62,823 nt of DNA from a virus: the IMG/VR virus record IMGVR_UViG_3300032284_001165, positions 1 to 62,823 of that record; one strand, written 5' to 3'. Both the position numbers and the translations under genes were made by a program. Below, one piece after another: positions 33,390 to 42,524 of the stretch. Each line of letters starts with the position of its first letter. Within the stretch, counting starts at the first letter, position 1. The notes beneath the pieces were generated by a model, which had not been told where the DNA came from, did no database searches, and saw only the letters and a list, made by a program, of their open reading frames with translations.

Positions 33390-36300
33390 ATGGCAACGTA
33401 TCTTTCGGGCATATACGGGTTACCCCTGTATGGTGATCGCACCACTACAACATACTATGATTCTAAGATTGTTGCCTGGGCCTATGACTATAATGCTGTC
33501 TTTGTTAAATGGCAAAATATTACTTACAACCCAAACTATACTCCAATTCTTTATTGGAGATTAACCCGTACAAATACGGGCACACCAGATAACCCATTTG
33601 CTGGTGATTTAGTAACGGGCGGGGCAATAGAAAGTTTTTTAACATCCTATACAGATTATTTATCCGCCGATGTAACGACTCAAACAGTATATTCTTTGTG
33701 GGTATTTGATGGACTACGTTGGGTGTTTTGTGGGTCTTCTACAGTTAATATCCTTGTTGATAGCAATAGTTTACTGAAGGTAAGCCGTTGGATTCCACGA
33801 GCATGGCTAAATGCTATTCAGGGTACTGGAGATATAACAGGTGAACCTGGATCAACAGATTTAGAGCACATGCTTTCTGGTTTTGTATTTGAGTACGATC
33901 GACTCAGAGGAGAGATTGAACTGCTCAGCAAAGCATCTAGCACAGTATACGCGCCCAATCAACTACTTAAAAATAAAATTGAAGAACTTGGGTTTACATA
34001 CGAACCTACTCTTGGTGACACATACCATAGATCACTTTATAACTCAGGTAACCTAATCAATTCAGATAAAGGAACCTTAAAAGGTTTAGCCGGTTATATT
34101 ACTGCCCTAACACATTGGAATAGTAAGATAACTGTTGGCCACAACCTTATGCTTGATTATAATGATTCTTCTTTTGAAGAGAACACAGGTAACTGGTCTT
34201 CCTATATTGAAGGAACAGATGCAGGCGCCCCAGGATCTCTTCTTAGCCAACACCTTTATGCAAACAATGCAACAAGTGGCGGAGAGCTAGGCGTAGCTAT
34301 TAACCCACCATCACCAAACCTATATGACCATACATACACACCACGTAATTTGGGGTTTGGTGTAATAAGCACCTCAGCAACAAGTACAGTATCCATTTGG
34401 CTGCCTGATGAAGAGTACACAGCTACAACAACAACTATACCTATTAAACAAAACACCCGTTATATTTTTACCGGTTGGGTTAAACAATTAGATGCTACAA
34501 CAGCCACAGTTACTGCCAGCATTTATTGGTATGACAGGGTTGGAAATATAATCGGCACCACACCCGCCGGACCATCTTTAGCCACAACTACGGGTTGGAA
34601 CGAGTTTACTTCGTATTGTTCTACAGCCCGTAACGGGTACCTTTCTCCAGTAAATGCCGTCTATGCAGGACTTCGTCTGTACGTAACCCCAAGCTCAGCA
34701 ACTACTGCAAGATATGCTGTAGATATGTTTATGCTTTGTGAACCTGAAAATAGTCTTGAATATCAAGATGCCAGACGTATTAACATTGCGGTTGCTGGTG
34801 ATCTAGAAAACTATATTCTTAACCCTTCTTTTGAAGAAGGAGTAGGTTTTTGGACTGCTTCATACAATGGTTCGTTTGCTCAAGATCCTACTATTTCTCC
34901 TAGCTCTTTAGTATGGCCATTATATAATGTGGCTGCGTATAACCCTAATGACCCCGCCCAATACTTATCAGCACACGTTGGTGAGCTTACGGCATTTCCA
35001 AATGATGGAACACATTATGACCCTGCTTGGATTACATCTGATTGGATTCCTGTAGACCCAGGACAAAACTATACTTTTAGTGGTTCAATTTCTAGCGATG
35101 ACACACAAAGTGTGGCTATTGCAAGAATTGAATTCTCTAATAAAATTACGGCTGATCAACAAGACCATACTCTTAGTGACAGTAATGGTCAGTACTTTGA
35201 CCCAAGTGTTTACTATGTTGACTCTATTCCTTTTAATTTTGCGGGATCTATCTATACAGACCCCCTATCAGGGCAACCTGCGCTTCTTCCAGTAAAAACT
35301 AGATTTTATGTTACAGGTATTGCACCCCAAACAACAACAGACTCTGGTCAACCTATGGCAAAAGTGTCAGTTTACTTCCCACATCTTCCTAACAATCCTC
35401 CCGGACAACTTGATAGAACTATGTGGTTTGATGGGTTATTGTTACAGGACGCAATAACAGTACCTATTTTAGATGATGCAGGTAATCCAGTATTAGATTT
35501 TGCTGGTAACCCCACTGTTGAAATTAATTCTTACTTTGATGGTACTGGTGGGCCTATCCCAACAAACCCCGTTAAACAAACCTACCTTTCAGTTATTGAT
35601 AGTTCATGGGAAACAAAGACACGTACTAACTTTTTGTCTAATCCTTCTTTTGAAACTTTAGATAGTTGGACTGGTTACAATACGCACACTAATACCTCTA
35701 TTACTTTATCTAATCAATCTGATAATGGCGGCTTTGGTGTCAACCCTAACTTTCCTGCAAACTGGGAAGGCCGTCGTTATATTAACCCGGATGGGTCTTA
35801 TGGTCTTTTAGTAACAGAGCCAAGCACTGGGCAACCTAAACTTTTCTACTACCCACCAAGATACGGCAGCTATAATTTGGTTGTTAACTACGCCCCTAAC
35901 TTCCTTGTAGGAGGTGTACCTGTTACACACTACGGTGTGACAGAACTTGAAAACCCGAACGCTGAAAACATTTACTCTTATATTGAAACAACAGCTTACT
36001 TACCGTCTCCTGCAGTAGGGGGAGAAGATGTAACTATTTCTATGTATGTACGAGGTTCAGAAGGCCGGTATATTCTTTCAGCATATACTGGTGCTTTTGC
36101 TACAACAGCAGATATTTATAATAAGACTATTAAAGTAGTCCAGCATGATCAATATCAATGGATTCGTATTCAAGTGGTACGTCAATTAAAAAGCGGAGAG
36201 ACATCATTTACTATTCGTTTAGGACATACTAGCGAGGCTGCATATTCATCCCCAGGCAAGATACCTCAATCCGGTTACTTTGTAGTAGACGGAGCACAAG

Positions 36301-37313
36301 CTGAATATGGGCGCGTAGCTTCCTCATTTGTAGACCCATCAGATTCTGGAACAGTTGTTATTTCCAACCCATCGCACACATCAAGCAATATTTACCTAAC
36401 AATGAACCAAAATGCATACGCAGGAAAGAGTAGCTATCACAATAACTGGACAGCTAAATCCACCCGCCTTGCTGCAAATTTGCCTTCAGTTCTTCCCTAT
36501 GGCAGTACTTGGTCATTGCAACGCGGAGACCTATTAAATGTATTTGCATCTGAGCTTAGTGGTTCATTAATACCTTCTGCATCTTTTGAAAAAGATTTAG
36601 GAAGCTGGGCAGGTATACGTTCTACACTTACTCGTAAGTATGCTTTAGGCTCTTTGTTCTCAGATAGTTTAGTGCATGGAACGGCATATGCTGAGGTTAC
36701 AACAACAAACACTGATCCATTTGGTGATCTTAGCTTTGGTATTACTACAGACTTTATACCGGTTAAATCAGGACACGGATATTACGCCTCTGTTGCCATT
36801 AAACCAGAAAATCTTTTATCTGAAGGCGTCTATACAATGCACGTAGATTTTTACGCTGCAGATAAATCAACATTAATTGCAGCGAACGAACGATATACAA
36901 TTACTAATCTAGAAGTCATATCAAACGTTGCCTATATTGATATTGGTCCTAACAACATACCTACTGGAGGAACGATTGTAATACAAGGTCTTCCTTTATC
37001 AGGCTTTAATGGTACTTTTACCGTGCGTGAACCTGGTTTAGACCAACCAAGTAATATAGTTGCTTTTGCCATAACATCACCAAACTACCCTTCCACTACG
37101 GTATCGGGAGTAGTAACTTATGATGTTACTAATAGTACACGCGTAGTTTCTCAGTCTATTAATCAACTAAATCGTTGGGCCTATCTTGGACTAGTAAACC
37201 CAGGACAGACAACAGTAGGCGCAGCGTATGCTAAGGTTAGCGTTATCTGTACCCCCAACTCTTTGGATGCTACTCAAGCATTCAAAATTGACAAAGCTGT
37301 ATTTAGAGAATAG
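33390..37313 (+). CDS. Very large tail protein: gpI-like base plus four carbohydrate-binding-like modules
   Basis: A 1307-residue protein. Residues 130-250 (VSRWIPRAWLNAIQ, DLEHMLSGFVFEYDRLRGEI, KNKIEELGFTYEPTLGDTYH) resemble the tail protein I/fibre-attachment segment. Four modules start with an (N/S)xSFE motif typical of CBM4/9-like beta sandwiches near residues 255, 477, 750 and 1063 (DSSFEENTGNWSS, NPSFEEGVGFW, NPSFETLDSWTGY, SASFEKDLGSWAG). A final beta segment includes GTIVIQGLPLSGFNGTF. It probably binds cell-wall glycans and joins fibres to the baseplate. Confidence 0.7.
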   Translation: MATYLSGIYGLPLYGDRTTTTYYDSKIVAWAYDYNAVFVKWQNITYNPNYTPILYWRLTRTNTGTPDNPFAGDLVTGGAIESFLTSYTDYLSADVTTQTVYSLWVFDGLRWVFCGSSTVNILVDSNSLLKVSRWIPRAWLNAIQGTGDITGEPGSTDLEHMLSGFVFEYDRLRGEIELLSKASSTVYAPNQLLKNKIEELGFTYEPTLGDTYHRSLYNSGNLINSDKGTLKGLAGYITALTHWNSKITVGHNLMLDYNDSSFEENTGNWSSYIEGTDAGAPGSLLSQHLYANNATSGGELGVAINPPSPNLYDHTYTPRNLGFGVISTSATSTVSIWLPDEEYTATTTTIPIKQNTRYIFTGWVKQLDATTATVTASIYWYDRVGNIIGTTPAGPSLATTTGWNEFTSYCSTARNGYLSPVNAVYAGLRLYVTPSSATTARYAVDMFMLCEPENSLEYQDARRINIAVAGDLENYILNPSFEEGVGFWTASYNGSFAQDPTISPSSLVWPLYNVAAYNPNDPAQYLSAHVGELTAFPNDGTHYDPAWITSDWIPVDPGQNYTFSGSISSDDTQSVAIARIEFSNKITADQQDHTLSDSNGQYFDPSVYYVDSIPFNFAGSIYTDPLSGQPALLPVKTRFYVTGIAPQTTTDSGQPMAKVSVYFPHLPNNPPGQLDRTMWFDGLLLQDAITVPILDDAGNPVLDFAGNPTVEINSYFDGTGGPIPTNPVKQTYLSVIDSSWETKTRTNFLSNPSFETLDSWTGYNTHTNTSITLSNQSDNGGFGVNPNFPANWEGRRYINPDGSYGLLVTEPSTGQPKLFYYPPRYGSYNLVVNYAPNFLVGGVPVTHYGVTELENPNAENIYSYIETTAYLPSPAVGGEDVTISMYVRGSEGRYILSAYTGAFATTADIYNKTIKVVQHDQYQWIRIQVVRQLKSGETSFTIRLGHTSEAAYSSPGKIPQSGYFVVDGAQAEYGRVASSFVDPSDSGTVVISNPSHTSSNIYLTMNQNAYAGKSSYHNNWTAKSTRLAANLPSVLPYGSTWSLQRGDLLNVFASELSGSLIPSASFEKDLGSWAGIRSTLTRKYALGSLFSDSLVHGTAYAEVTTTNTDPFGDLSFGITTDFIPVKSGHGYYASVAIKPENLLSEGVYTMHVDFYAADKSTLIAANERYTITNLEVISNVAYIDIGPNNIPTGGTIVIQGLPLSGFNGTFTVREPGLDQPSNIVAFAITSPNYPSTTVSGVVTYDVTNSTRVVSQSINQLNRWAYLGLVNPGQTTVGAAYAKVSVICTPNSLDATQAFKIDKAVFRE

Positions 37314-37323
37314 ACTAACTCAT

Positions 37324-37590
37324 ATGGGCACATTAATTGTTTCAGCGTTAGCTACGGCTTGCGTCTTGTCAGCAGTTGAGGCATTTTTAATCTCGTTAGG
37401 AAAATGGCGGGGTTTATTAGGACTTGTACTTAACATACTTTTTTGTATAACCCTAAAGGTTACATTAAGAGAACTACTGCCATATGTTCTAGGAGCTACC
37501 TTTGTAGCATTAATCCTATCACTTCTAGTAGAACAGATATTTACTGGACTACCGAAAGGCAATTTGCCAAAACGCATTCCACCGCGCTAG
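37324..37590 (+). CDS. Small membrane protein, possible holin
   Basis: An 88-residue protein starting MGTLIVSALATACVLSAVEA with three likely membrane helices (about 3-19, 25-42 and 48-68) and a basic tail (GNLPKRIPPR). The ATG at 37324 is the first after the previous stop. It is the last gene before the replication module. A holin is possible from size and topology, but it lies far from the endolysin. Confidence 0.55.
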   Translation: MGTLIVSALATACVLSAVEAFLISLGKWRGLLGLVLNILFCITLKVTLRELLPYVLGATFVALILSLLVEQIFTGLPKGNLPKRIPPR

Positions 37591-37593
37591 AAT
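37564..37593 (+). promoter_or_regulatory. Promoter of the replication module
   Basis: TTGCCA (37564-37569) and TAGAAT (37588-37593) are 18 bases apart, each one mismatch from the sigma-70 consensus. Start would be near 37600, leaving a short leader with GAAGGAGGG before the ATG at 37614. Confidence 0.5.
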
Positions 37594-37613
37594 ACTTTTA
37601 GAAGGAGGGATAC

Positions 37614-38588
37614 ATGCAATCACCATACTCAAACCCTAATTTGTCCATGCGGGCTAGGGGATTATTTGCATACTACGCAGAGCTAGGCAGGGTTGTATCT
37701 GCTGATGAGCTCTCTGCTGTTATGCCTGAAGGTAGAGACGCTATTCGTTCTGCCATCAAAGAATTAAGAGACCTCGGGTACATCATGGTAACCAAACAAC
37801 AGGTTAAAGGTCAGTGGCGAACCTATTTGAAATTTTCGGAAAGTGCCCTAAAGCTCTTGTCTACCGACGACGGATTTTCAGGCGCTCTGTCTATAGTACA
37901 TAGTAGTAGTACAACTACTAGTACTAGTACTAATACTACTAGTGATAATAGTATATATAAAGATACTAACGTATCTTTATATATATCGGGAGACAAGCTC
38001 CCGAGGAAAGAAGGTGCTGAAATGCCATGGAACCTAGATGGTGAGGATAAATCCGAAGCCGAACTTAAGAGGGAAGCTAAAACAAAGGCCGCACTAGAAC
38101 AAATAGAAGCTACCTTTGGTGTAGGGAAGATTAAGAACTCTTCAGACAAGCAGGCCATGCGTAATGCTAAGTACAAGAAGGTAGAAGAAGACTCGTCTCT
38201 CAACCACCGCAGAAATAAACCTGAGGCGGATTGGAATACCAACGACCTGCTCTCAGAATTTTCAATGCTGTTTTATCAAAGTTCAGCTAAAGAACTTACT
38301 ATGCAGATCAATGCTCGATCCCTTGCGATCTGGATTAATCAACGTGTAGGTATGGGTGCGACTAGACAACAGATACTAAATGCTATTAGAATGTTTTTTG
38401 GGGACCCACGCAACTTAAACGAAGCGGGCAATGGTGAACCTGTCTGGCGTAGATTTATTGCATTCTATCAATCAGTAGAAGGCAAGGCTCGTGAAGAAGA
38501 GGTTGTTGTCTACGCTGATGAAGAATTCTTAGCACATCAAGAAAAGATGCTTAAACTATTGGAGAGTCGACATGTACGATCTGAATGA
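37614..38588 (+). CDS. Replication initiator-like protein (winged helix)
   Basis: A 324-residue protein. Residues 8-70 (NLSMRARGLFAYYAELGRVV, VMPEGRDAIRSAIKELRDLG) form a winged helix-turn-helix like those of phage replication initiators. A Ser/Thr linker of about 30 residues is encoded by the repeat-rich DNA at 37897-37985. The C-terminal helical part (NARSLAIWINQRVGMGATRQ) may contact the helicase loader, whose gene overlaps by 17 bases. Function inferred from context: loader and DnaB-like helicase follow. Confidence 0.65.
   Translation: MQSPYSNPNLSMRARGLFAYYAELGRVVSADELSAVMPEGRDAIRSAIKELRDLGYIMVTKQQVKGQWRTYLKFSESALKLLSTDDGFSGALSIVHSSSTTTSTSTNTTSDNSIYKDTNVSLYISGDKLPRKEGAEMPWNLDGEDKSEAELKREAKTKAALEQIEATFGVGKIKNSSDKQAMRNAKYKKVEEDSSLNHRRNKPEADWNTNDLLSEFSMLFYQSSAKELTMQINARSLAIWINQRVGMGATRQQILNAIRMFFGDPRNLNEAGNGEPVWRRFIAFYQSVEGKAREEEVVVYADEEFLAHQEKMLKLLESRHVRSE
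37897..38003 (+). other. Candidate replication origin inside initiator gene
   Basis: A cluster of short TACTAGT/AGTAGT units (about 37897-37945) is followed by a perfect 15-base-pair AT-rich inverted repeat (37952-37966 with 37971-37985, loop TAAC) and a GC hairpin (CGGGAG 37987-37992 with CTCCCG 37998-38003). The layout matches origins with iterons and an AT-rich unwinding region placed in the initiator gene, as in lambda. Confidence 0.5.
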
Positions 38589-39201
38589 CGTTTCACCTAC
38601 GGTGAGGCATATGGTTAAGCGGGCGGGGTTGCCTATGAAGTCCATTGGCATGGAGTTCAGCGACCTAGACCAAACCCCTGCTTTGAAGATGGTTGAAGAA
38701 TGGGTCAGTACAGTTGAATCAGGAATGGTCATTAAAAGCCCTGGAAGCCCCCTTAGCGGCCTTGGGCTCCTATTAGTAGGGGAACCAGGTCATGGCAAGA
38801 CCACAATGGCCTCTACGGCTCTTCAGAGGCTGATTAAGGGTATGTCGATCCCCGGGATCTTTTATGACTATCCAAAGTTCTTACGACTAGAAAAAGATTC
38901 TTGGTCAGACGAAGAGTCAGCAAACCTAATCAAAAGGATTAATGGAGATGGTAAAGATTCCATACCACTTTTTGTTTTAGATGACTTGGGAAAAGAGTAT
39001 CGAACTCAAGCAGGTTGGTCAGAAAATCAATTCGATGCGTTGTTGCGTTCACGCTTTAACGCGGGATTACCAACAATTGTAACTACAAATGTACCTAGAA
39101 ATAAGTGGGCCACTACATATGGTGCACCCATGGCTAGCTTTGCCCATGAAGCTTTTGTATGGGTTGATGTAGAATCAGGTAAGGGAGACCGACGAAAGTG
39201 A
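38572..39201 (+). CDS. DnaC/IstB-like helicase loader ATPase
   Basis: A 209-residue AAA+ ATPase with Walker A GEPGHGKTT (residues 70-78) and Walker B PLFVLDDLGKEY (near 140), plus a sensor-like TIVTTNVPRNKW. It would deliver the DnaB-like helicase to origin DNA opened by the initiator. Overlaps both the initiator and the next gene. Confidence 0.85.
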   Translation: MYDLNDVSPTVRHMVKRAGLPMKSIGMEFSDLDQTPALKMVEEWVSTVESGMVIKSPGSPLSGLGLLLVGEPGHGKTTMASTALQRLIKGMSIPGIFYDYPKFLRLEKDSWSDEESANLIKRINGDGKDSIPLFVLDDLGKEYRTQAGWSENQFDALLRSRFNAGLPTIVTTNVPRNKWATTYGAPMASFAHEAFVWVDVESGKGDRRK

Positions 39202-39494
39202 GTAATATGACAGTAGAATGGATGATTACCCAAATCTTTTTATCAGATACTGGGGTGCACGAAGTTTACGTACATAACTCAACACATCGCTTACGTTGCG
39301 ATTGCCCTGGGTTTGATACTCGTGGTCAGTGTAAGCATACTAGGTTTGTGCGCACACGTATGGACCGCAATGGTGGAATTTATCCTGTTGAGATTTCTAC
39401 ACGGGCCAGCGAAGATGCTGTAATTATTACCAGCGACGATCCAGTAGAGTTTAGAAACTTACTCGTTAACTACGGTAAGATCGAAACGGTTTAG
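39198..39494 (+). CDS. SWIM-type zinc finger protein
   Basis: A 98-residue protein with a CxCx(n)CxH zinc motif (RCDCPGFDTRGQCKHTRFV, near residue 33) as in SWIM domains, which bind DNA or proteins. GTG at 39198 lies 10 bases after GGGAG and overlaps the loader stop; ATG 39207 is an alternative. The C-terminal half looks alpha/beta (EDAVIITSDDPVEFRNLLVN). It may assist the loader or regulate early genes. Confidence 0.65.
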   Translation: MSNMTVEWMITQIFLSDTGVHEVYVHNSTHRLRCDCPGFDTRGQCKHTRFVRTRMDRNGGIYPVEISTRASEDAVIITSDDPVEFRNLLVNYGKIETV

Positions 39495-39497
39495 CAA

Positions 39498-39914
39498 ATG
39501 CGCGGGGGCGATATTTCAAACGACATTCCTATGCGTGTCTTAGTTTCTTTAGACTGCTTACTTGTTAGAGAAGCTAAGATTAACAAAGTGCTGGGAATTT
39601 CAGTGCCGTATGTAGAGACCACTTACAACCGGCAAGCCTTAGCACATTTTTGGCGTTTCAGAGAAAATTATGATTACGTTTTAGAGATCGTGGGGTTTGA
39701 ACGTACCCAATCAGATATGGACAGGGTATTAGAAGATTTAGATAATCTAGGAACTAACCCATTTAACTATGCGCGAGCTTATAATGTTGTTGCAGATCTA
39801 GTAGCAGAGTTGCCTTATAGGCCAGAAGTAAAGCATGTGATCGACATACCAGATCGTGCATTAAGATATGGGCACTGGTTTTTAGAAGAAGGGGGTATAC
39901 ATGGCAAAGCATAA
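39498..39914 (+). CDS. Unknown replication-module protein
   Basis: A 138-residue protein with LVSLDCLLVREAKINKVLGI near the start and DIPDRALRYGHWFLEEGG near the end. The first motif recalls HAD-type nucleotidases, but the rest does not support this strongly. Its end overlaps the helicase start by 14 bases. Confidence 0.6.
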   Translation: MRGGDISNDIPMRVLVSLDCLLVREAKINKVLGISVPYVETTYNRQALAHFWRFRENYDYVLEIVGFERTQSDMDRVLEDLDNLGTNPFNYARAYNVVADLVAELPYRPEVKHVIDIPDRALRYGHWFLEEGGIHGKA

Positions 39915-41139
39915 TGAGCTTCGTTTGCTGTGGAAAGTGGCCTACGAACGAGACATCTCTAAACTGATTGATTCAGGAGTACAAGATGACTGGTTCTTTG
40001 ATGACTACTATAAGCAGGCGTGGAAGTTTGTATTAAAGCACTACGCTAAGTATTCAGAGGTGCCGACTGCTGTAACTATTTTGGATAACTTCCCAAATTT
40101 GGGTGAGCCTTTTATAGTTGAAGACACGGTTGATTATCTTATAGATGCTCAGCTAGAGTATAGAAAACACCAAAAAACTCTTCAAGCATTGATTGATGCT
40201 AATGAGAAGATCGCGGTGCGTGATGCAAATGGTGCAATTGAAGTCTTAGGTAAAGCAGTTCAGGCTATCCTGAATGAGAATACTCGTGACTCAAATGATG
40301 AGAACCTTAGTGAAAATCCAATGCAACGTTTTGATGAGTACCAGGCCATCAAGACTCGTCCTAATGGTTTGTTGGGCATCTCAACCGGTTTTAAGACTAT
40401 TGATGAGATTACCCATGGTGTGCTAAAGCAACAGCTTTGGACTATTGCAGCACCACCTAAAACGGGTAAGTCAGTGTTGGCTATGCAAATGGCTTTACGT
40501 GCACAGGATGAAAACATGAGGATCTTATTTCAATCCTATGAAATGACCGCAGATGAAATGAAACGTCGTTACGATGCTATGCGTGCTCATATTGCATACA
40601 GTCGCTTACTTACTGGTGGTTTGCATCCTAAGGAAGAAGCTGATTTTATAGCTAGCCTTAAAGTAGAGCGCTCTGATTTTTGGATGCCTGACAATATTGC
40701 TACTAGAACTGTTACAGGTCTTTGTGCCAAGATTGAAAAGTTTGAACCAGAGATTGTATTTGTTGACGGTATGTACTTGATGCATGATGAAGATACTGGG
40801 GAGAAAGAAACAGAGCGGTCTCTACGTAGCTTGACTCGTAACATGAAGCAAGTGGCCCAGCGTTATGACATCCCGGTAATTGTTAGCACACAGACTCTAG
40901 AATCAAAACGCAGAGGCGGCAAAGTAACTGCTAACTCTATCGGATACACTTCCTCGTTTTTACAGGACTCAGACATTGTTCTAGTTCTACAAAGGCAGGA
41001 TGAAGAGGATGATACGTCTCGTTCTCTTACTATTGCAGCAAGTCGTATTTCAGGTATGGGTTCCGCAGACCTACTGTGGGATTGGGAGGAGGGTCGCTTT
41101 GAAGAATTTGCAGCTTTCAATAACATCAAGTCCATTTGA
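39901..41139 (+). CDS. dnaB: DnaB-like replicative helicase
   Basis: A 412-residue hexameric helicase: N-terminal helical domain (residues 1-120), then the RecA-like core beginning LLGISTGFKTIDEITHGVLK, Walker A PPKTGKS (185-191), QSYEMTADEMKRR, Walker B EIVFVDGMYLM, and later RGGKVTANSIGYTSSFLQDS. It unwinds DNA at the fork together with the primase encoded at 41553. Slightly shorter than bacterial DnaB (about 450-470 residues), mainly at the N-terminus. Confidence 0.88.
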   Translation: MAKHNELRLLWKVAYERDISKLIDSGVQDDWFFDDYYKQAWKFVLKHYAKYSEVPTAVTILDNFPNLGEPFIVEDTVDYLIDAQLEYRKHQKTLQALIDANEKIAVRDANGAIEVLGKAVQAILNENTRDSNDENLSENPMQRFDEYQAIKTRPNGLLGISTGFKTIDEITHGVLKQQLWTIAAPPKTGKSVLAMQMALRAQDENMRILFQSYEMTADEMKRRYDAMRAHIAYSRLLTGGLHPKEEADFIASLKVERSDFWMPDNIATRTVTGLCAKIEKFEPEIVFVDGMYLMHDEDTGEKETERSLRSLTRNMKQVAQRYDIPVIVSTQTLESKRRGGKVTANSIGYTSSFLQDSDIVLVLQRQDEEDDTSRSLTIAASRISGMGSADLLWDWEEGRFEEFAAFNNIKSI

Positions 41140-41371
41140 TGGTACTCAGTTATGTACACAGTACTCCACAGACGTGTTCTATCCAGACTCAGATGAATTT
41201 GGAAATTACAACGAGTCTGATTTTGATATGGCTAAGAGTATTTGCAGTGGCTGTTGGCTTAAGGAAAAGTGCTTAGACTTTGCTATTAAGACCAATGAAA
41301 AAGAGGGCGTATGGGGTGGAACAACTCCTTCTGAACGCCGTCGTATTCGTAGAAAGATGTACCGTAAATGA
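41099..41371 (+). CDS. WhiB-like iron-sulfur transcription regulator 1
   Basis: A 90-residue WhiB-family protein. Four cysteines, C19, C49, C52 and C58 (CxxC-x5-C), would hold a 4Fe-4S cluster, and GVWGGTTPSERRRIRRK provides the conserved turn and basic DNA-binding tail. The start TTG 41099 is chosen because GGAGG stands seven bases upstream; it overlaps the helicase end by 41 bases in another frame. WhiB proteins act with the main sigma factor and are essentially limited to actinobacteria and their phages. Confidence 0.85.
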   Translation: MKNLQLSITSSPFDGTQLCTQYSTDVFYPDSDEFGNYNESDFDMAKSICSGCWLKEKCLDFAIKTNEKEGVWGGTTPSERRRIRRKMYRK

Positions 41372-41553
41372 TGGATCTAAGAGGAGAACCAATTCACGTA
41401 TGTCCTTGTGGTTCTAAGCTGTGGAATTTACAGGCTATGTTTGAAAACTATGAGATCTCTTTATACTTTACAGAGATGTCCTGCGCATTATGTGGAACGT
41501 TAGCTACTGCACCAACGCCTATTGACAATCCAACCTATATTTGGGGTGAGTAA
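41368..41553 (+). CDS. Small zinc-ribbon protein
   Basis: A 61-residue protein with CPCGS (residues 12-16) and CALCG (near 39-43), the two halves of a zinc ribbon. Overlaps the WhiB gene by four bases and the primase by one. Likely a nucleic-acid-binding accessory protein. Confidence 0.65.
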   Translation: MMDLRGEPIHVCPCGSKLWNLQAMFENYEISLYFTEMSCALCGTLATAPTPIDNPTYIWGE

Positions 41554-42524
41554 TGTATAACGAGGGTGACGTAGAGGGCGTGCTGTTAAATATGGGTATT
41601 GATACCCTACAGCGTGGCGATGAACTAATAGGGTTATGCCCTATGCATTTAGAGCGCACCGGCAGAGAAGATTCTAATCCTTCTTGGTCTATGAATGTAG
41701 AGACCGGAGTACATCATTGTTTCTCTTGTGGGTACAAAGGAACTCTTATCAGTCTAGTGGCTGAAGTAAAAGAGTTTACCTCTCCTTGGGGACGTCCTGA
41801 CTTTGATGCTGCAAAAGAATGGCTTCGTAGCAATATTGAAGTTAACTTTGAGTTCATAGCACGTCAGCTAGAAGAGGCTAAAAATACTTACATACCAATA
41901 TCTCCTCCTATCGGCATGAGTGAAGCACGTCTTGCGATCTTTGATGCCCCACCACAATGGGCTTTAGATGCCCGTGATCTTACTGCTGAGGCTTGTGAAA
42001 CCCATTCAGTTTTATGGAACAATGCTAAAGATTCGTGGATCACTCCTATACGTAATCCAAATGGTTTCAAGCTTATGGGTTGGCAAGAAAAAAGCCAGAC
42101 AGAAAGATTCTTTCGCAATCGCCCTACTGGCGTAGCTAAGTCGCAAACGTTATTTGGATTAGAATTATTTACCGGTGGAACTATGATTGTGGTTGAGTCA
42201 CCTTTAGATGCAGTAAAACTTACATCATTGGGATATACGGGGGCTGTCTCAACCTTTGGAGCTATGGTCAGTGATGCTCAGCTCTCATTAATGGGAGTAG
42301 CAGATAAGTTAATCTTTGGCTTTGATAACCCACGAACAGATTCAGCCGGTAAGAAAGCTGCTAAAGAGATGCTTACTCGTATACGTAAAGCTGGAATGGA
42401 ATGCTGGTTTCTTCACTACCCTGATGATCAATACAAAGATGTTGGCGATATGCCAAAAGAGTTGGTATCATTATCAGTTGAGGGTTCAAAGCATTTTGTG
42501 TATGGGGAGGCAGCGTTTCTATGA
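41553..42524 (+). CDS. DNA primase with zinc-binding and Toprim domains
   Basis: A 323-residue primase. LCPMH (near residues 27-31) and HHCFSCGYKGTLISLV (near 50) make the CHC2-type zinc finger. The Toprim core has MIVVESPLDAVKLTSLGY (near 210) with the catalytic Glu and FGFDNPRTDSAGKKAAKEML with the metal-binding acidic residues. It makes RNA primers for the phage fork. Shorter than bacterial DnaG and lacking its C-terminal helicase-binding domain, as is common for phage primases. Confidence 0.85.
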   Translation: MYNEGDVEGVLLNMGIDTLQRGDELIGLCPMHLERTGREDSNPSWSMNVETGVHHCFSCGYKGTLISLVAEVKEFTSPWGRPDFDAAKEWLRSNIEVNFEFIARQLEEAKNTYIPISPPIGMSEARLAIFDAPPQWALDARDLTAEACETHSVLWNNAKDSWITPIRNPNGFKLMGWQEKSQTERFFRNRPTGVAKSQTLFGLELFTGGTMIVVESPLDAVKLTSLGYTGAVSTFGAMVSDAQLSLMGVADKLIFGFDNPRTDSAGKKAAKEMLTRIRKAGMECWFLHYPDDQYKDVGDMPKELVSLSVEGSKHFVYGEAAFL

